The notes below the pieces were generated by a model. It saw only the letters and a list, made by a program, of their open reading frames with translations. It did not search any database and was not told the origin of the DNA. DNA of 64,000 nucleotides, taken from Dethiobacter alkaliphilus AHT 1 (GTDB taxonomy: Bacteria > Bacillota > Dethiobacteria > Dethiobacterales > Dethiobacteraceae). Positions 1-9,146 of this stretch are shown here, piece after piece. Made by a program: the position numbers and the translations under genes. The DNA lies in assembly GCF_000174415.1 (NCBI RefSeq), contig NZ_ACJM01000014.1, forward strand, positions 1 through 64,000. The letters run 5' to 3'. The number at the start of each line of letters is the position of its first letter. Position 1 is the stretch's first letter.

Positions 1-13
1 GGAGGTATTTTTC

Positions 14-3000
14 ATGCTTAGAGAAGTTGCTGCAGAGCTGCTGGCCTTGCCCTCACTGCAACCCCTGCTGGAGGGATTAAAGGTTAAAAGCCGCTACCAG
101 CTTGTCTACGGACTCGATGAAAGCGCCCGCACCATGCTGATGGCGGCACTGAGGCTCCATACAGACAGGCCGGTATTAATTGTAACCCCGGATCAAACCC
201 ATGCCGGCAGAATATATGAAGATATGCTCTCGGTTTTTAAAGATGAGGATGTTTACCTTTTTCCCGGCAAAGAACTGCTTTATTACAGCAATCTTTTTTC
301 GGAGAGCGGTGATGCGGCGGCGCAAAGAATAGCTGCCATGAAACGTCTGGCCCGTGGCGATAATATTGTGGTGGTGGCCACCGTGTCCGCCATGGTAACC
401 AAGATGCCTCCCTTTGCACCCTGGCAGGAGGCTTGTTTCACTTTACGCCCCGATGATGATATCCCCATTGATGAATTGCTGGGAAAGCTGGTGGATGGCG
501 GATATGAACGGGTGGAAATGGTGGATGTGCAGGGTCAGGTCTCTGTGCGCGGCGGCATTGTTGATATTTACCCCGCCGGGGAACCGTATCCCTACCGGAT
601 TGAGTTCTTCGGAGAAACGGTGGACTCCATCCGTCGCTTTGATCCGGAGAGTCAGCGTTCCCGGGAACGGGTGGATCTGTTAGAGCTGACTCCGGCGCGG
701 GAGTTGGTGGTGACGGCGGCGGAACGTAAAAACGCCCTTTCGGCCCTGGCCAAAGAAGATGCCAAGCTCTCGGAGCAGTTGGCCAAAGGAGTGCGCACCG
801 AGGCGGAAGGAAAGCTGCAGGAAAGACTGGCGGAACATATGGAAAAAATCCGTGAGGAAGTGTATTTCCCCGGGATGGAGCAGTATCTGCTATACTTTTA
901 TGACCAGGCGGCCAAAATAACCGATTATTTTCCCGATAATACCCTGCTTTTTATTGATGAGCCTCAGCGCTGTGAAAATACCGCGGAACAGTTGGTCCGT
1001 GAAATCGGCGAAATGCAAAGTACGCTGTTTGCCCAGGGCGACCTTCCGGCACGGTCGGCAGATATGGTCTGGTCATATAAGAGTTTGCTGGCCAATCTGC
1101 TTACCCAATTGGTGGCCTTTTCCCTTTTTGCCCACAGCAGTGACCATCATCCCTACCGTCGCAGCGTTTCACTCAGTGCCAAACCGGTGCCGAAATTTTT
1201 GGGTCAGTGGGACTTATTTGGAGAAGAGGTGGGCCAATGGCGCCGGCAGGGCTACCGCGTGGTGATTCTTACTTCCTCCAGGCAGCGCAGCACCGGTATT
1301 GTGGAGGTGTTGGCGGAAAAAAATATTCCGGCCCATTATACCCTCTCAGAGCCGGATTTGGCCCAGCGTTCGGTAACGCTTTTGCACGGCAGCCTGGAGA
1401 GCGGTTTTGTGTTGCCGGAGATAAAGTTGGTGCTGTTAACCGAGCAGGATATCCTGCCGCAAAAGAAAAAGAAACGCCGCATCAAAGGTAAAGAAGGGGT
1501 GCGGGTCGGCGACTATCAGGAGCTGCAGGTCGGTGATTTTGTGGTGCATGAGCAGCACGGCATCGGCCAATACCTGGGCTTGCGTACCCTGGATGTGGGC
1601 GGAACGCAACGGGACTATCTTTATATCCAATATTCCGGCAATGATAAATTATATATTCCCATAGAGCAGATTGATGTGGTTCGCAAATATATCGGCGTGG
1701 AAGGGAAAAAGCCTAAAATGTCTGCGCTGGGCGGCGGAGAGTGGAGCCGCGTCAAAGCCCGGGTACAGGCGTCGGTACAGGAGTTGGCCAAGGAGTTATT
1801 GGCGCTCTATGCCGCCCGGGAAACGGAACCGGGCCATGCCTTTTCCCCCGACCATTCCTGGCAGAAAGATTTTGAAGCGGCCTTTCCCTACGAAGAGACA
1901 CCGGATCAGCTGCAGGCCATTGCCGAAGTAAAGCAGGATATGGAAAAGAGTACCGTTACCGATCGGCTGCTATGCGGTGATGTGGGCTATGGAAAAACGG
2001 AAGTGGCTCTGCGCGGAGCCTTTAAGGCTGTAATGGACGACAAGCAGGCCGCATTTCTGGTGCCCACCACGGTGTTGGCCCAGCAGCATTATCATAACTT
2101 CGTAGAAAGGCTGGAAGGGTTTCCCGTTAATGTGGGCATTTTAAGCCGCTTCCAGAGCCCGGCGGAGCAGAAAGAAACCATCAAGGGGTTAAAAGAAGGC
2201 ACCATTGACCTGGTGGTGGGAACACACCGTATTCTCTCCAAGGATATTCGCTTCCGTGACCTGGGCTTTTTGGTGGTGGATGAGGAGCAGCGCTTTGGTG
2301 TGCGCCATAAAGAGCGGATTAAGATGCTTAAGAAAAATCTGGATGTACTGACCATGACCGCCACCCCCATACCCCGCACCCTGCATATGTCTTTGGTGGG
2401 CGTGCGGGACATGAGTGTAATTGAAACCCCGCCGGAAGACCGCTATCCTATTCAGACCTATGTGCTGGAGTATTCCGATGCCCTGATCCGGGAAGCGGTG
2501 ATGCGGGAGCTGAACCGCGGCGGGCAGGTATATTTTGTGCATAACCGGGTGCAGAGTATTAACCGCTGGGCGGCTAAGCTGCAGGAGCTGATGCCGGAAG
2601 TGCGGCTGGCGGTGGCCCATGGCCAGATGCCGGAGGACCGGCTGGAGAAAGTGATGATGGGCTTTTTGGAAGGTGAATATGATGTGCTTTTATCCACCAC
2701 CATAGTGGAGGCGGGCCTTGATATCCCCAATGTAAATACCATTATTATTCAGGATGCCGATAAATTCGGCCTGGCTCAGCTTTATCAGCTGCGCGGCCGG
2801 GTGGGACGCTCCAACCGCATTGCCTATGCTTATCTCACTTACCAGAAAGATAAGGTGCTCACCGAGGTGGCGGAAAAAAGGCTGCAGGCCATTAAAGAAT
2901 TTACCGAACTGGGATCCGGCTTTAAGATTGCCATGCGGGATTTGGAAATTCGGGGCGCCGGCAATATCCTGGGACCGGAACAGCACGGGTTTATGATGGC

Positions 3001-3547
3001 GGTTGGCTTTGATTTGTATGTTAAGCTGCTGGAGGATGCCATCCGCACTTATAAAGGACAGGAAGAAGATACCCGGCAGGAACCGCGCATTGAGATTCAG
3101 GCCGATGCCTATTTGCCCGCCAGCTATATCTCCGATGCCAGGCAAAAAATCGTGTTTTATCAAAAAGTGGCGGCGGTGGAGAGTGTGGAACAAGTACTGG
3201 AGGCCAAAGAAGAACTATGCGACCGGTACGGTCCGCTGCCCGCCGCTGCCGAAAACCTGTTAAACGTAGCGCATGTAAAACTATTGGCCCGGGAATTGTA
3301 TGTTTCGTCGGTCAGTGAGGAAAAAGGGGAAATTCAGATTCGTTTTACCAAGGATTTTACCCTGAGCGGGGACCTGTTGCTCAAGCTGTCTAAACAGTTT
3401 AAGGGGCGTCTCACCGCCGGAACGGGAAAGCAGTTTATCCTGGCCTTCCGTTTGAACACACGCTCTGCCGGCGAGCGGTTGCTGTTTATTTTGGAACTAT
3501 TTGACGAACTGAAAAAGCTTGCAATTAAAGATAATATTCACTTATAA
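14..3547 (+). CDS. mfd: Transcription-repair coupling factor Mfd
   Basis: This ATP-dependent DNA translocase removes stalled RNA polymerase from lesions and recruits UvrA. The 1177-aa length is that of full-length Firmicute Mfd. In order one sees the N-terminal UvrB-homology region (residues 1-330), a basic linker KKKKRR near 490, a CarD-like RNA-polymerase-interaction domain (about 495-570, with VGDFVVHEQHGIG), the helicase motor with Walker A GDVGYGKTE near 655 and DEEQ box near 755, the TRG region with GLDIPN and QLRGRVGRS near 900-930, and the C-terminal autoinhibitory domain. The ATG is preceded by GGAGG right at the window edge. It heads the conserved mfd-spoVT-spoVB block; genes upstream are not visible. 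Confidence 0.98.
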   Translation: MLREVAAELLALPSLQPLLEGLKVKSRYQLVYGLDESARTMLMAALRLHTDRPVLIVTPDQTHAGRIYEDMLSVFKDEDVYLFPGKELLYYSNLFSESGDAAAQRIAAMKRLARGDNIVVVATVSAMVTKMPPFAPWQEACFTLRPDDDIPIDELLGKLVDGGYERVEMVDVQGQVSVRGGIVDIYPAGEPYPYRIEFFGETVDSIRRFDPESQRSRERVDLLELTPARELVVTAAERKNALSALAKEDAKLSEQLAKGVRTEAEGKLQERLAEHMEKIREEVYFPGMEQYLLYFYDQAAKITDYFPDNTLLFIDEPQRCENTAEQLVREIGEMQSTLFAQGDLPARSADMVWSYKSLLANLLTQLVAFSLFAHSSDHHPYRRSVSLSAKPVPKFLGQWDLFGEEVGQWRRQGYRVVILTSSRQRSTGIVEVLAEKNIPAHYTLSEPDLAQRSVTLLHGSLESGFVLPEIKLVLLTEQDILPQKKKKRRIKGKEGVRVGDYQELQVGDFVVHEQHGIGQYLGLRTLDVGGTQRDYLYIQYSGNDKLYIPIEQIDVVRKYIGVEGKKPKMSALGGGEWSRVKARVQASVQELAKELLALYAARETEPGHAFSPDHSWQKDFEAAFPYEETPDQLQAIAEVKQDMEKSTVTDRLLCGDVGYGKTEVALRGAFKAVMDDKQAAFLVPTTVLAQQHYHNFVERLEGFPVNVGILSRFQSPAEQKETIKGLKEGTIDLVVGTHRILSKDIRFRDLGFLVVDEEQRFGVRHKERIKMLKKNLDVLTMTATPIPRTLHMSLVGVRDMSVIETPPEDRYPIQTYVLEYSDALIREAVMRELNRGGQVYFVHNRVQSINRWAAKLQELMPEVRLAVAHGQMPEDRLEKVMMGFLEGEYDVLLSTTIVEAGLDIPNVNTIIIQDADKFGLAQLYQLRGRVGRSNRIAYAYLTYQKDKVLTEVAEKRLQAIKEFTELGSGFKIAMRDLEIRGAGNILGPEQHGFMMAVGFDLYVKLLEDAIRTYKGQEEDTRQEPRIEIQADAYLPASYISDARQKIVFYQKVAAVESVEQVLEAKEELCDRYGPLPAAAENLLNVAHVKLLARELYVSSVSEEKGEIQIRFTKDFTLSGDLLLKLSKQFKGRLTAGTGKQFILAFRLNTRSAGERLLFILELFDELKKLAIKDNIHL

Positions 3548-3584
3548 TTAGGTTATGTCCAAAAACAAAAGGGGAGAGTGTAAC

Positions 3585-4544
3585 ATGTTCTTCAGACAAA
3601 AACGCGTGCTCACAGGGGTGCTGGCAGTTCTTTTGCTGGCGATGCTGGTTGTGGCCGGGTGCGGCGGAAACTCTGCAGCCAATACTGTGGCCAACGTAAA
3701 TGGTGAGGAAATCACCCGCGCTGAACTTGATGCGTATATGAATGTGTTGGCATTGTTTATGCCTGAGCTGCAGCAGATGCTTGAGAGCGAAGAGCTGCGG
3801 GGCATGATTGAAGGCGAGATTTTAAGTGTTATGGTACAAAACGTGGTTGTGGAACAGGCCGCCAAAGATTTGGGGTTATCCGTTTCCGATGAGGAGCTTC
3901 AGGCCGAATATGAAGAATTCAGGGCCATGATGGGCGGCATGTCTGATGAAGATTTCCAGGAAGTACTCAAAGAGTATGACATTAACGAGGAAGACCTGAA
4001 GCAATCTTTGCGTGCCGATGTCTACGTGGACAAACTGGAACAACACTTTGCTTCCGATATCACAGATGAAGACATTCAGGCTTTTATTGATGAAAATCCG
4101 TCTTTTGGCAGACAGCCTGCCACGTTGGAATTAAGCCATATCCTCTTTGATGAAGAGGAAGAGGCGCTGGAAGCGCGGGAGCGTATTCTGGCCGGTGAAG
4201 ATTTTGGCGACCTGGCAGTGGAGCTTTCCCAGGATCCCACGGCACAAAATGAAGGCCATCCCGGCTATCGTGGTTACCTGGGCGATAATATTGCAGAAGA
4301 CACTCAGGATTTCTGGTCAGATTTTATGGAAGGCGCCAACAACATCTCTGAAGACGGAGAAGTGTCCCCACCGGTGGAAACCCAGGGTGGCTGGCATTTG
4401 ATTAAGCTGCATGCCCGCACACCGGAAGTGGAGCTTTCCTTTGAAGAAGCCCGCGAGGATGCTTTTGTTGCTTTAAGTGTGGATCTGATGAACCAGCATC
4501 TGGACGGCGTATTTGCAGCTGCTGAAATCGAAACCACGCTATAG
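3585..4544 (+). CDS. prsA: Foldase lipoprotein, PpiC-type peptidyl-prolyl isomerase (PrsA/SurA-like)
   Basis: This is a 319-aa membrane-anchored extracytoplasmic foldase. The N-terminus is a lipoprotein signal: basic FRQKR, a hydrophobic stretch, then lipobox VVAGC. A SurA-N-like helical region follows (about 30-165), then a parvulin domain (about 175-290) with the typical LSHILF start and GGWHLIKL end. I use the ATG at 3585 rather than an in-frame ATG at 3555, because GGGGAGAG lies just upstream of 3585 and this start gives a proper signal peptide. It is acidic, as is common for exported proteins of salt-adapted bacteria. A PpiC protein between mfd and spoVT is a usual clostridial arrangement. 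The exact clients are unknown. Confidence 0.9.
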   Translation: MFFRQKRVLTGVLAVLLLAMLVVAGCGGNSAANTVANVNGEEITRAELDAYMNVLALFMPELQQMLESEELRGMIEGEILSVMVQNVVVEQAAKDLGLSVSDEELQAEYEEFRAMMGGMSDEDFQEVLKEYDINEEDLKQSLRADVYVDKLEQHFASDITDEDIQAFIDENPSFGRQPATLELSHILFDEEEEALEARERILAGEDFGDLAVELSQDPTAQNEGHPGYRGYLGDNIAEDTQDFWSDFMEGANNISEDGEVSPPVETQGGWHLIKLHARTPEVELSFEEAREDAFVALSVDLMNQHLDGVFAAAEIETTL

Positions 4545-4655
4545 CAAATCTTTTCTAGCGATTCTAATTAAATGAATAAAAGACTTCCCTCCGATATATA
4601 CTATGATTAGAGGTTAAGACTGTAATTCTATGCAGAAAAAGGAGGGGAAGTCTGC

Positions 4656-5210
4656 TTGAAGGCAACAGGTATAGTACGCAGGATCGATGACCTGGGACGT
4701 GTTGTCATCCCCAAAGAGATTCGCAGAACACTGAAAATCCGTGAAGGCGATCCACTGGAAATATTTGTGGACCGGGACGGTGAAGTGATTCTGAAGAAAT
4801 ATTCACCGATTGGTGAATTAGGCGACTTTGCACAGGAGTATGCCGATTCTCTTTATGAGGCTATGGGTCATATTGCTTTAATTGCCGACAGGGATACAAT
4901 AATTGCCGTCGCAGGTGCGCCCAAGAAAGAGTTCATGAATAAACCGCTTTCTCCGGCTGTGGAACAGGTAATGGAAACGCGCAAAAGTATCCATATCGAT
5001 AATACGGCGGAACATAAGTATTATAAGGATGTGGATGAGGATAATGCGCCCAAGTTTGCCGTAGAGGTCATTGCTCCCATTATTTCCGAAGGTGACCCCA
5101 TCGGTGCCGTAATCTTCGGTGCCAAGGACCAAGGCGCCAAGATGGGTGATTTGGAATTGAAGCTGGTAGAAACGGCGGCCGGATTTTTGGCAAAGCAAAT
5201 GGAGCAGTAA
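4656..5210 (+). CDS. spoVT: Stage V sporulation regulator SpoVT (AbrB family)
   Basis: This is a 184-aa forespore transcription regulator. The N-terminal 50 residues form the AbrB/MazE swapped-hairpin DNA-binding fold and match the family almost exactly (GIVRRIDDLGRVVIPKEIRR, then EGDPLEIFVD). The rest is a GAF-like domain ending in AAGFLAKQMEQ, as in Bacillus. The start is TTG, with AAGGAGGGG eight bases upstream, and is supported by the invariant N-terminus. In Bacillus spoVT is under sigma G; I see no convincing sigma G promoter here. The mfd-prsA-spoVT-spoVB order supports the call. Confidence 0.97.
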   Translation: MKATGIVRRIDDLGRVVIPKEIRRTLKIREGDPLEIFVDRDGEVILKKYSPIGELGDFAQEYADSLYEAMGHIALIADRDTIIAVAGAPKKEFMNKPLSPAVEQVMETRKSIHIDNTAEHKYYKDVDEDNAPKFAVEVIAPIISEGDPIGAVIFGAKDQGAKMGDLELKLVETAAGFLAKQMEQ

Positions 5211-5241
5211 CTAATGGCACAAATTGTAAATGTTATCAGGG

Positions 5242-5272
5242 AAGCAGTGACTGCGGTTGCTGCTTTCTTCTC
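5242..5272 (+). terminator. Intrinsic terminator after spoVT
   Basis: AAGCAG (5242-5247) pairs with CTGCTT (5260-5265), with additional pairs inside a short loop, followed by a T-rich run. It separates spoVT from spoVB. Confidence 0.65.
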
Positions 5273-5368
5273 TTATTTACACAAATTCTTCACTGATGGT
5301 TATTTTTCCAACGTGTGTTATAATAATATGAGATTGCAGGGATTAAGTCTTAGCTTCGAGGTGAGGAC

Positions 5369-6985
5369 TTGACAAAGCAATCTTTTCTTAAAGGTGCGGC
5401 AATTTTAACACTGGCCGGTATTTCCGTGCGCTTTGTAGGCGCTTTTTTCCGCATTGTCCTGGCCATGTTCATCGGGGATGAAGGCATTGGCCTTTTCCAG
5501 ATGGCATATCCGGTTTACAGCACACTGCTGGCCGTTTCCACCGCCGGAGTGCCCATTGCCATTTCCAAGCTGGTGGCGGAAAACCTGGCCCGCGGTAATT
5601 ATCGCGGGGCATACAGGACTTTTCGTGTGGCCCTTTCTATCCTGGCTCTCTCCGGCTTTCTGATTTCGGCACTGCTCTATCTGGGAGCTGAATATTTTGC
5701 GGGATTTCTTACCGACCCGCTGGCTTATCTGCCGCTGGTCAGTATTTCACCGGCTATTTTCCTGGTGACAGTGATGTCTGCTTACCGCGGTTTCTTTCAG
5801 GGGCAGCAGCAGATGATGCCCACCGCCATCTCGCAGATTGCCGAACAATTGGGACGGGTGGTTATCGCCCTCCTGCTGGTGCTGTTTTTGTTACCTATGG
5901 GCCTGGAGTATGCCGCTGCCGGGGCCAGCTTCGGCGCTGCTGCCGGTGCATTTTGCGGCCTGTTAATCCTGGTTGTGGTCTGGTTAAGGCAGAAAAAACA
6001 GTTTATGCACCGTCTAAAGAGGCAACGCGTTAAAGATGACGAAAACATTCGTGCCATTATTTACCGGATTTTTGCCCTGTCTGTACCCATTACTTTAGGA
6101 AGCCTGGTAATGCCCTTGATTACCCTGGTGGATTTATCCATTGTGCCGCAGCAGCTAAATGCCGCCGGTTTTGATACTATCCGCGCCAGGGCACTTTATG
6201 GTCAGCTAACAGGCATGGCCACCCCCATTATACATATTCCCACCATTATTACCGTTGCTCTGGCCATATCTTTGGTTCCCGCAATGTCTGAAGCTTTGGC
6301 CTTAAGGAAAAACAGTCTGGTGCGGGAAAGGTCGTATCTGGCTGTACGGATGACGCTATTATTGGGAATTCCATCCGCTGTGGGGTTGTATCTGTTGGCT
6401 GAACCTATAACGGTATTATTATTCGATAATGCGGAAGCGGGCCAGGTTCTGGCGGTGCTGTCCCTGGGAGTGGTTTTTTTAACCCTGTATCAGACCACAT
6501 CCGCCATATTGCAGGGATTGGGCCGGACCATGGACCCGGTAATTACCCTGTTTTGGGGTGCGTTAATTAAAACCGGGCTTACCTGGTACTTAACGGCTTC
6601 CCCGCAGTTACATATCAGAGGCGCTGCCCTGGCTACGGTGATAGGCTTTGGGATAGCGGCCATTCTTAACGTGCAGCGCGTTCAGCGTCTGGCAGATATG
6701 CCGCTGCGCCCGGTGGAGACGCTATTAAAGCCGCTGGTTGCCTCGGTGGGTATGGCGGTGGCTGTGCTGAGTATTTACAGTAATTTTGACCTGCTGCACT
6801 CATTTTTGAGCCCCTCTGCAGCGGAAAAAGGAGTGACGCTGGTTGCCATCATTGTCGGTGCCCTGGCTTATGCTGTATTGCTTTTTCTGCTGGGCGGAAT
6901 ACGGCGGGAAGATCTGCTCCTGCTGCCTAAAATCGGTGAGCCGTTGGTGCGGTTGGCCGAAAAATTCCATTTACTGCGAGGTTAA
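5369..6985 (+). CDS. spoVB: Stage V sporulation protein B / polysaccharide flippase (MOP superfamily)
   Basis: This 538-aa polytopic membrane protein of the MurJ/SpoVB/Wzx group is predicted to have about 14 transmembrane helices. The start (FLKGAAILTLAGISVRFVGAF, broken by a few changes from Bacillus) and the FRIVLAMFIGDEGIGLFQMAYP segment are typical of SpoVB. SpoVB is needed for spore cortex peptidoglycan, probably flipping a lipid-linked precursor. The start is TTG with GAGGTGAGG upstream. It lies between spoVT and mazG as in many Firmicutes, and mazG begins three bases after its stop, so the two are co-transcribed. Confidence 0.93.
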   Translation: MTKQSFLKGAAILTLAGISVRFVGAFFRIVLAMFIGDEGIGLFQMAYPVYSTLLAVSTAGVPIAISKLVAENLARGNYRGAYRTFRVALSILALSGFLISALLYLGAEYFAGFLTDPLAYLPLVSISPAIFLVTVMSAYRGFFQGQQQMMPTAISQIAEQLGRVVIALLLVLFLLPMGLEYAAAGASFGAAAGAFCGLLILVVVWLRQKKQFMHRLKRQRVKDDENIRAIIYRIFALSVPITLGSLVMPLITLVDLSIVPQQLNAAGFDTIRARALYGQLTGMATPIIHIPTIITVALAISLVPAMSEALALRKNSLVRERSYLAVRMTLLLGIPSAVGLYLLAEPITVLLFDNAEAGQVLAVLSLGVVFLTLYQTTSAILQGLGRTMDPVITLFWGALIKTGLTWYLTASPQLHIRGAALATVIGFGIAAILNVQRVQRLADMPLRPVETLLKPLVASVGMAVAVLSIYSNFDLLHSFLSPSAAEKGVTLVAIIVGALAYAVLLFLLGGIRREDLLLLPKIGEPLVRLAEKFHLLRG

Positions 6986-6988
6986 GGT

Positions 6989-8434
6989 ATGAAACGAATC
7001 TATCTGGTGGGCCTGGGGCCGGGAGACCCGCAGGCCCTTACCCTCCGTTCTTTACAAACTCTGGAAAAAGTGAAGAAAGTTTATATCCGGACCCACAGGC
7101 ATCCCGGCGTTTCCATGCTGGACAGGCACAATATTGACTATAAGTCATTGGATTTCTTTTATAAAAAATCCGCCACTTTCGAAGAGACGTACCGTAAAAT
7201 TGCTTTCTTTGTCATTAATGCCGCGCTGCAGCATGGCGAAGTAGCCTATGCGGTTCCCGGCAGCCCTTTTTTCGCGGAAAAAACGGTGGAGCTGATTTTA
7301 AAGAAATCCGCTCTTGCCGGTATTTCCTGCCGGGCACTGCCTGCCGTTTCTTTTGTGGAAGCGGTGAGCGCAGAACTTGGCCTGCCCCGGGAGAAGGAAC
7401 TGGTAGTTCATGATGCGCTGGAGCCGGACAAGCTGTTGGACAACCCGGACAAGCATCTTTTGATTATTCAGGCTTACAACCGCCAGATTGCCTCCCGGGT
7501 CAAGCTCCAACTGGCTACTTTATATCCCGAGGAGCACCGTGTTACCGTAGTCCGTGGTGCAGGCTTAGCGGCCCAAAAGATGATGGTTACCGTACCGCTT
7601 TATGAGCTGGACAGGCTCTCCTTTATAGATCACCTCACCACAATTTATGTGCCGCCCATCGCTTCTTACGGTATTGCGGATTTGCAGCAGGTGATGCGCA
7701 CGCTGCGCAGTGAGGACGGCTGTCCCTGGGATCGCGAGCAGGATCATCATTCCCTAAAGCCCTACCTTTTGGAAGAAGCCTATGAAGTAATTGGCGCCAT
7801 TGACAGCGGCGATAACGACGATTTGTGTGAAGAGTTGGGGGATCTTTTATTGCAGGTAGTCTTTCACTGTCAGATTGCCAATGAAAACCAGGCCTTTGCT
7901 TTTCATGACATTGTGGCGGGCATTACAGAAAAGCTGGTGCGGCGTCATCCCCATGTCTTTGGTCAGGGTGATGCCAAGACCGCTGATGAAGTGGTACGTA
8001 CCTGGCAGCAGATTAAAAAGGATGAAAAGAAGGACAGAAAATCATTATTCACCCTGGAAAACTACCTGCCGTCCCTGCTGCGAGCACAGAAACTGCAGCG
8101 CCAGGCCTCCGGTGTGGGGTTTGACTGGCCCGATGCCCAGGGGGCTTGGGATAAGCTGGCAGAAGAGTTAAAAGAATTAAAAGATGCATATAAAGAGCAG
8201 GATGGGGCTAAAATAAAGGAAGAAATGGGAGATTTACTCTTTGCGGCAGTAAATGTGGCCAGATTCCTGGATGTGGATGCGGAGCAAGCTTTGGCTGCGG
8301 CCACAAACAAATTTTTCACGCGCCTCCGTCACGTGGAAAATAGAGCACGGGATGAAGGGGGAGAGATTGCAGAGTATTCCTTGTCGAAGCTTGACGAATG
8401 GTGGAATGAAGCGAAAAAACGCCTAAATGGTTAA
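6989..8434 (+). CDS. mazG: Tetrapyrrole methylase-MazG fusion, nucleoside triphosphate pyrophosphohydrolase (YabN)
   Basis: This is a 481-aa two-domain protein. Residues 1-225 form a SAM-dependent tetrapyrrole methylase-like domain (YLVGLGPGDPQALT start, VPGSPFF motif). Residues 230-481 carry two MazG repeats; the first has LRSEDGCPWDREQ and the metal-binding EE-x-YE and EELGDLL motifs, the second has KEEMGDLLFA. MazG hydrolyses non-canonical or excess NTPs and lowers ppGpp in other bacteria. The methylase half has no settled function. The same fusion and position occur in Bacillus yabN. Confidence 0.95.
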   Translation: MKRIYLVGLGPGDPQALTLRSLQTLEKVKKVYIRTHRHPGVSMLDRHNIDYKSLDFFYKKSATFEETYRKIAFFVINAALQHGEVAYAVPGSPFFAEKTVELILKKSALAGISCRALPAVSFVEAVSAELGLPREKELVVHDALEPDKLLDNPDKHLLIIQAYNRQIASRVKLQLATLYPEEHRVTVVRGAGLAAQKMMVTVPLYELDRLSFIDHLTTIYVPPIASYGIADLQQVMRTLRSEDGCPWDREQDHHSLKPYLLEEAYEVIGAIDSGDNDDLCEELGDLLLQVVFHCQIANENQAFAFHDIVAGITEKLVRRHPHVFGQGDAKTADEVVRTWQQIKKDEKKDRKSLFTLENYLPSLLRAQKLQRQASGVGFDWPDAQGAWDKLAEELKELKDAYKEQDGAKIKEEMGDLLFAAVNVARFLDVDAEQALAAATNKFFTRLRHVENRARDEGGEIAEYSLSKLDEWWNEAKKRLNG

Positions 8435-8528
8435 AAAAACCTTTGTTTTAGGAAGGATTTGCTAACATTATCGCGAATAAGCTTAAAGTATTCCAAGTAT
8501 TTTAATCACTGTTATAGGAGGGAATTTT

Positions 8529-8801
8529 GTGAACAAGTCTGAACTTATCAGCAATGTTGCGGAAAATGCTGGCTTGACAAAAAAGGACACGGAAAAAGTA
8601 GTGAATGCAATTTTTGACACCATCGGCGATGCTCTGGCAAAAGGTGACAAGGTGCAGGTTATTGGTTTCGGTACCTTTGATGTGCGCGAGCGCAAAGCCC
8701 GTGAGGGACGTAATCCCGCCACCGGCGACACCATTACCATTCCTGCGGTAAAGGTACCTGTCTTTAAAGCAGGTAAAGCTTTAAAGGATACTGTAAAATA
8801 A
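8529..8801 (+). CDS. hup: HU-family DNA-binding protein
   Basis: This 90-aa nucleoid protein has the HU start NKSELI, the signature [21 protein letters not shown] on the DNA-binding arm (broken here for length) and the [16 protein letters not shown] end. The start is GTG with GGAGGGAATTTT upstream. It sits between mazG and the SpoIID-like gene. In Bacillus the S4-domain gene yabO occupies this stretch; no such gene is present here. A strong terminator follows, so it is probably its own unit or the last gene of the mazG unit. Confidence 0.97.
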   Translation: MNKSELISNVAENAGLTKKDTEKVVNAIFDTIGDALAKGDKVQVIGFGTFDVRERKAREGRNPATGDTITIPAVKVPVFKAGKALKDTVK

Positions 8802-8845
8802 TTATATTACGGGACAAGCTTTCCAGCTACATAGCTGCAAAGACG

Positions 8846-8873
8846 CCAGACTCTCAGAGTCTGGTTTTTTTTT
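8846..8873 (+). terminator. Intrinsic terminator after HU gene
   Basis: CCAGACTCT pairs with AGAGTCTGG, immediately followed by nine T residues. This is a textbook Rho-independent terminator. Confidence 0.9.
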
Positions 8874-8972
8874 ACTGTAGAAAATTATAACGCTTTTGCA
8901 TTTGCAAAAGCTGCAGCGGTATACAGTACTGAAAGGCGCGCGCTGAGGGAACCGAATAAGCGCGCCTTTCTT
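8873..8972 (+). repeat. Two-hairpin intergenic element, copy 1 (tandem with copy 2)
   Basis: Outer stem TACTGTA (8873-8879) pairs with TACAGTA (8922-8928) and encloses the conserved AATTATAACGC box and an inner hairpin GCTTTTGC/GCAAAAGC (8892-8911). A second hairpin AAGGCGCGC/GCGCGCCTT (8933-8968) has an 18-nt loop containing GGAACCGAATA and ends in TTTCTT. Stem sequences differ from other copies but remain paired; loop sequences are shared. It looks like a dispersed structured RNA or a REP/MITE-type element. No family was recognised. Confidence 0.8.
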
Positions 8973-8975
8973 GTG

Positions 8976-9075
8976 TACTGGTAGGAAATTATAACGCTTC
9001 GCAGTTAGCGAAGCTGCTAAGGTAACCAGTATTAAAAAACACGCATTGAAGGAACTGAATAGGCGTGTTTTTTTT
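8976..9075 (+). repeat. Two-hairpin intergenic element, copy 2
   Basis: Outer stem TACTGGT (8976-8982) pairs with ACCAGTA (9025-9031). The inner hairpin is GCTTCGC/GCGAAGC (8996-9014). The second hairpin AAAAACACGC/GCGTGTTTTT (9035-9072) again has an 18-nt loop, with GGAACTGAATA, and runs into a T tract, so it can act as a terminator. It lies 3 nt after copy 1. Together the two copies fill most of the gene-free 8802-9146 interval; the remainder holds nothing I recognise. Confidence 0.8.
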
Positions 9076-9146
9076 ATTTAATTGCTTATATTTTTTTCCT
9101 TCCTTCGAATACTAACAGTACCGAACAAGAAAGAGGAGGCAAAATA

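Noticed and set aside
8873-9075. CRISPR array or ordinary terminator pair
   Set aside because: There are no identical direct repeats with regular spacers, and the conserved loop sequences go beyond what plain terminators need.
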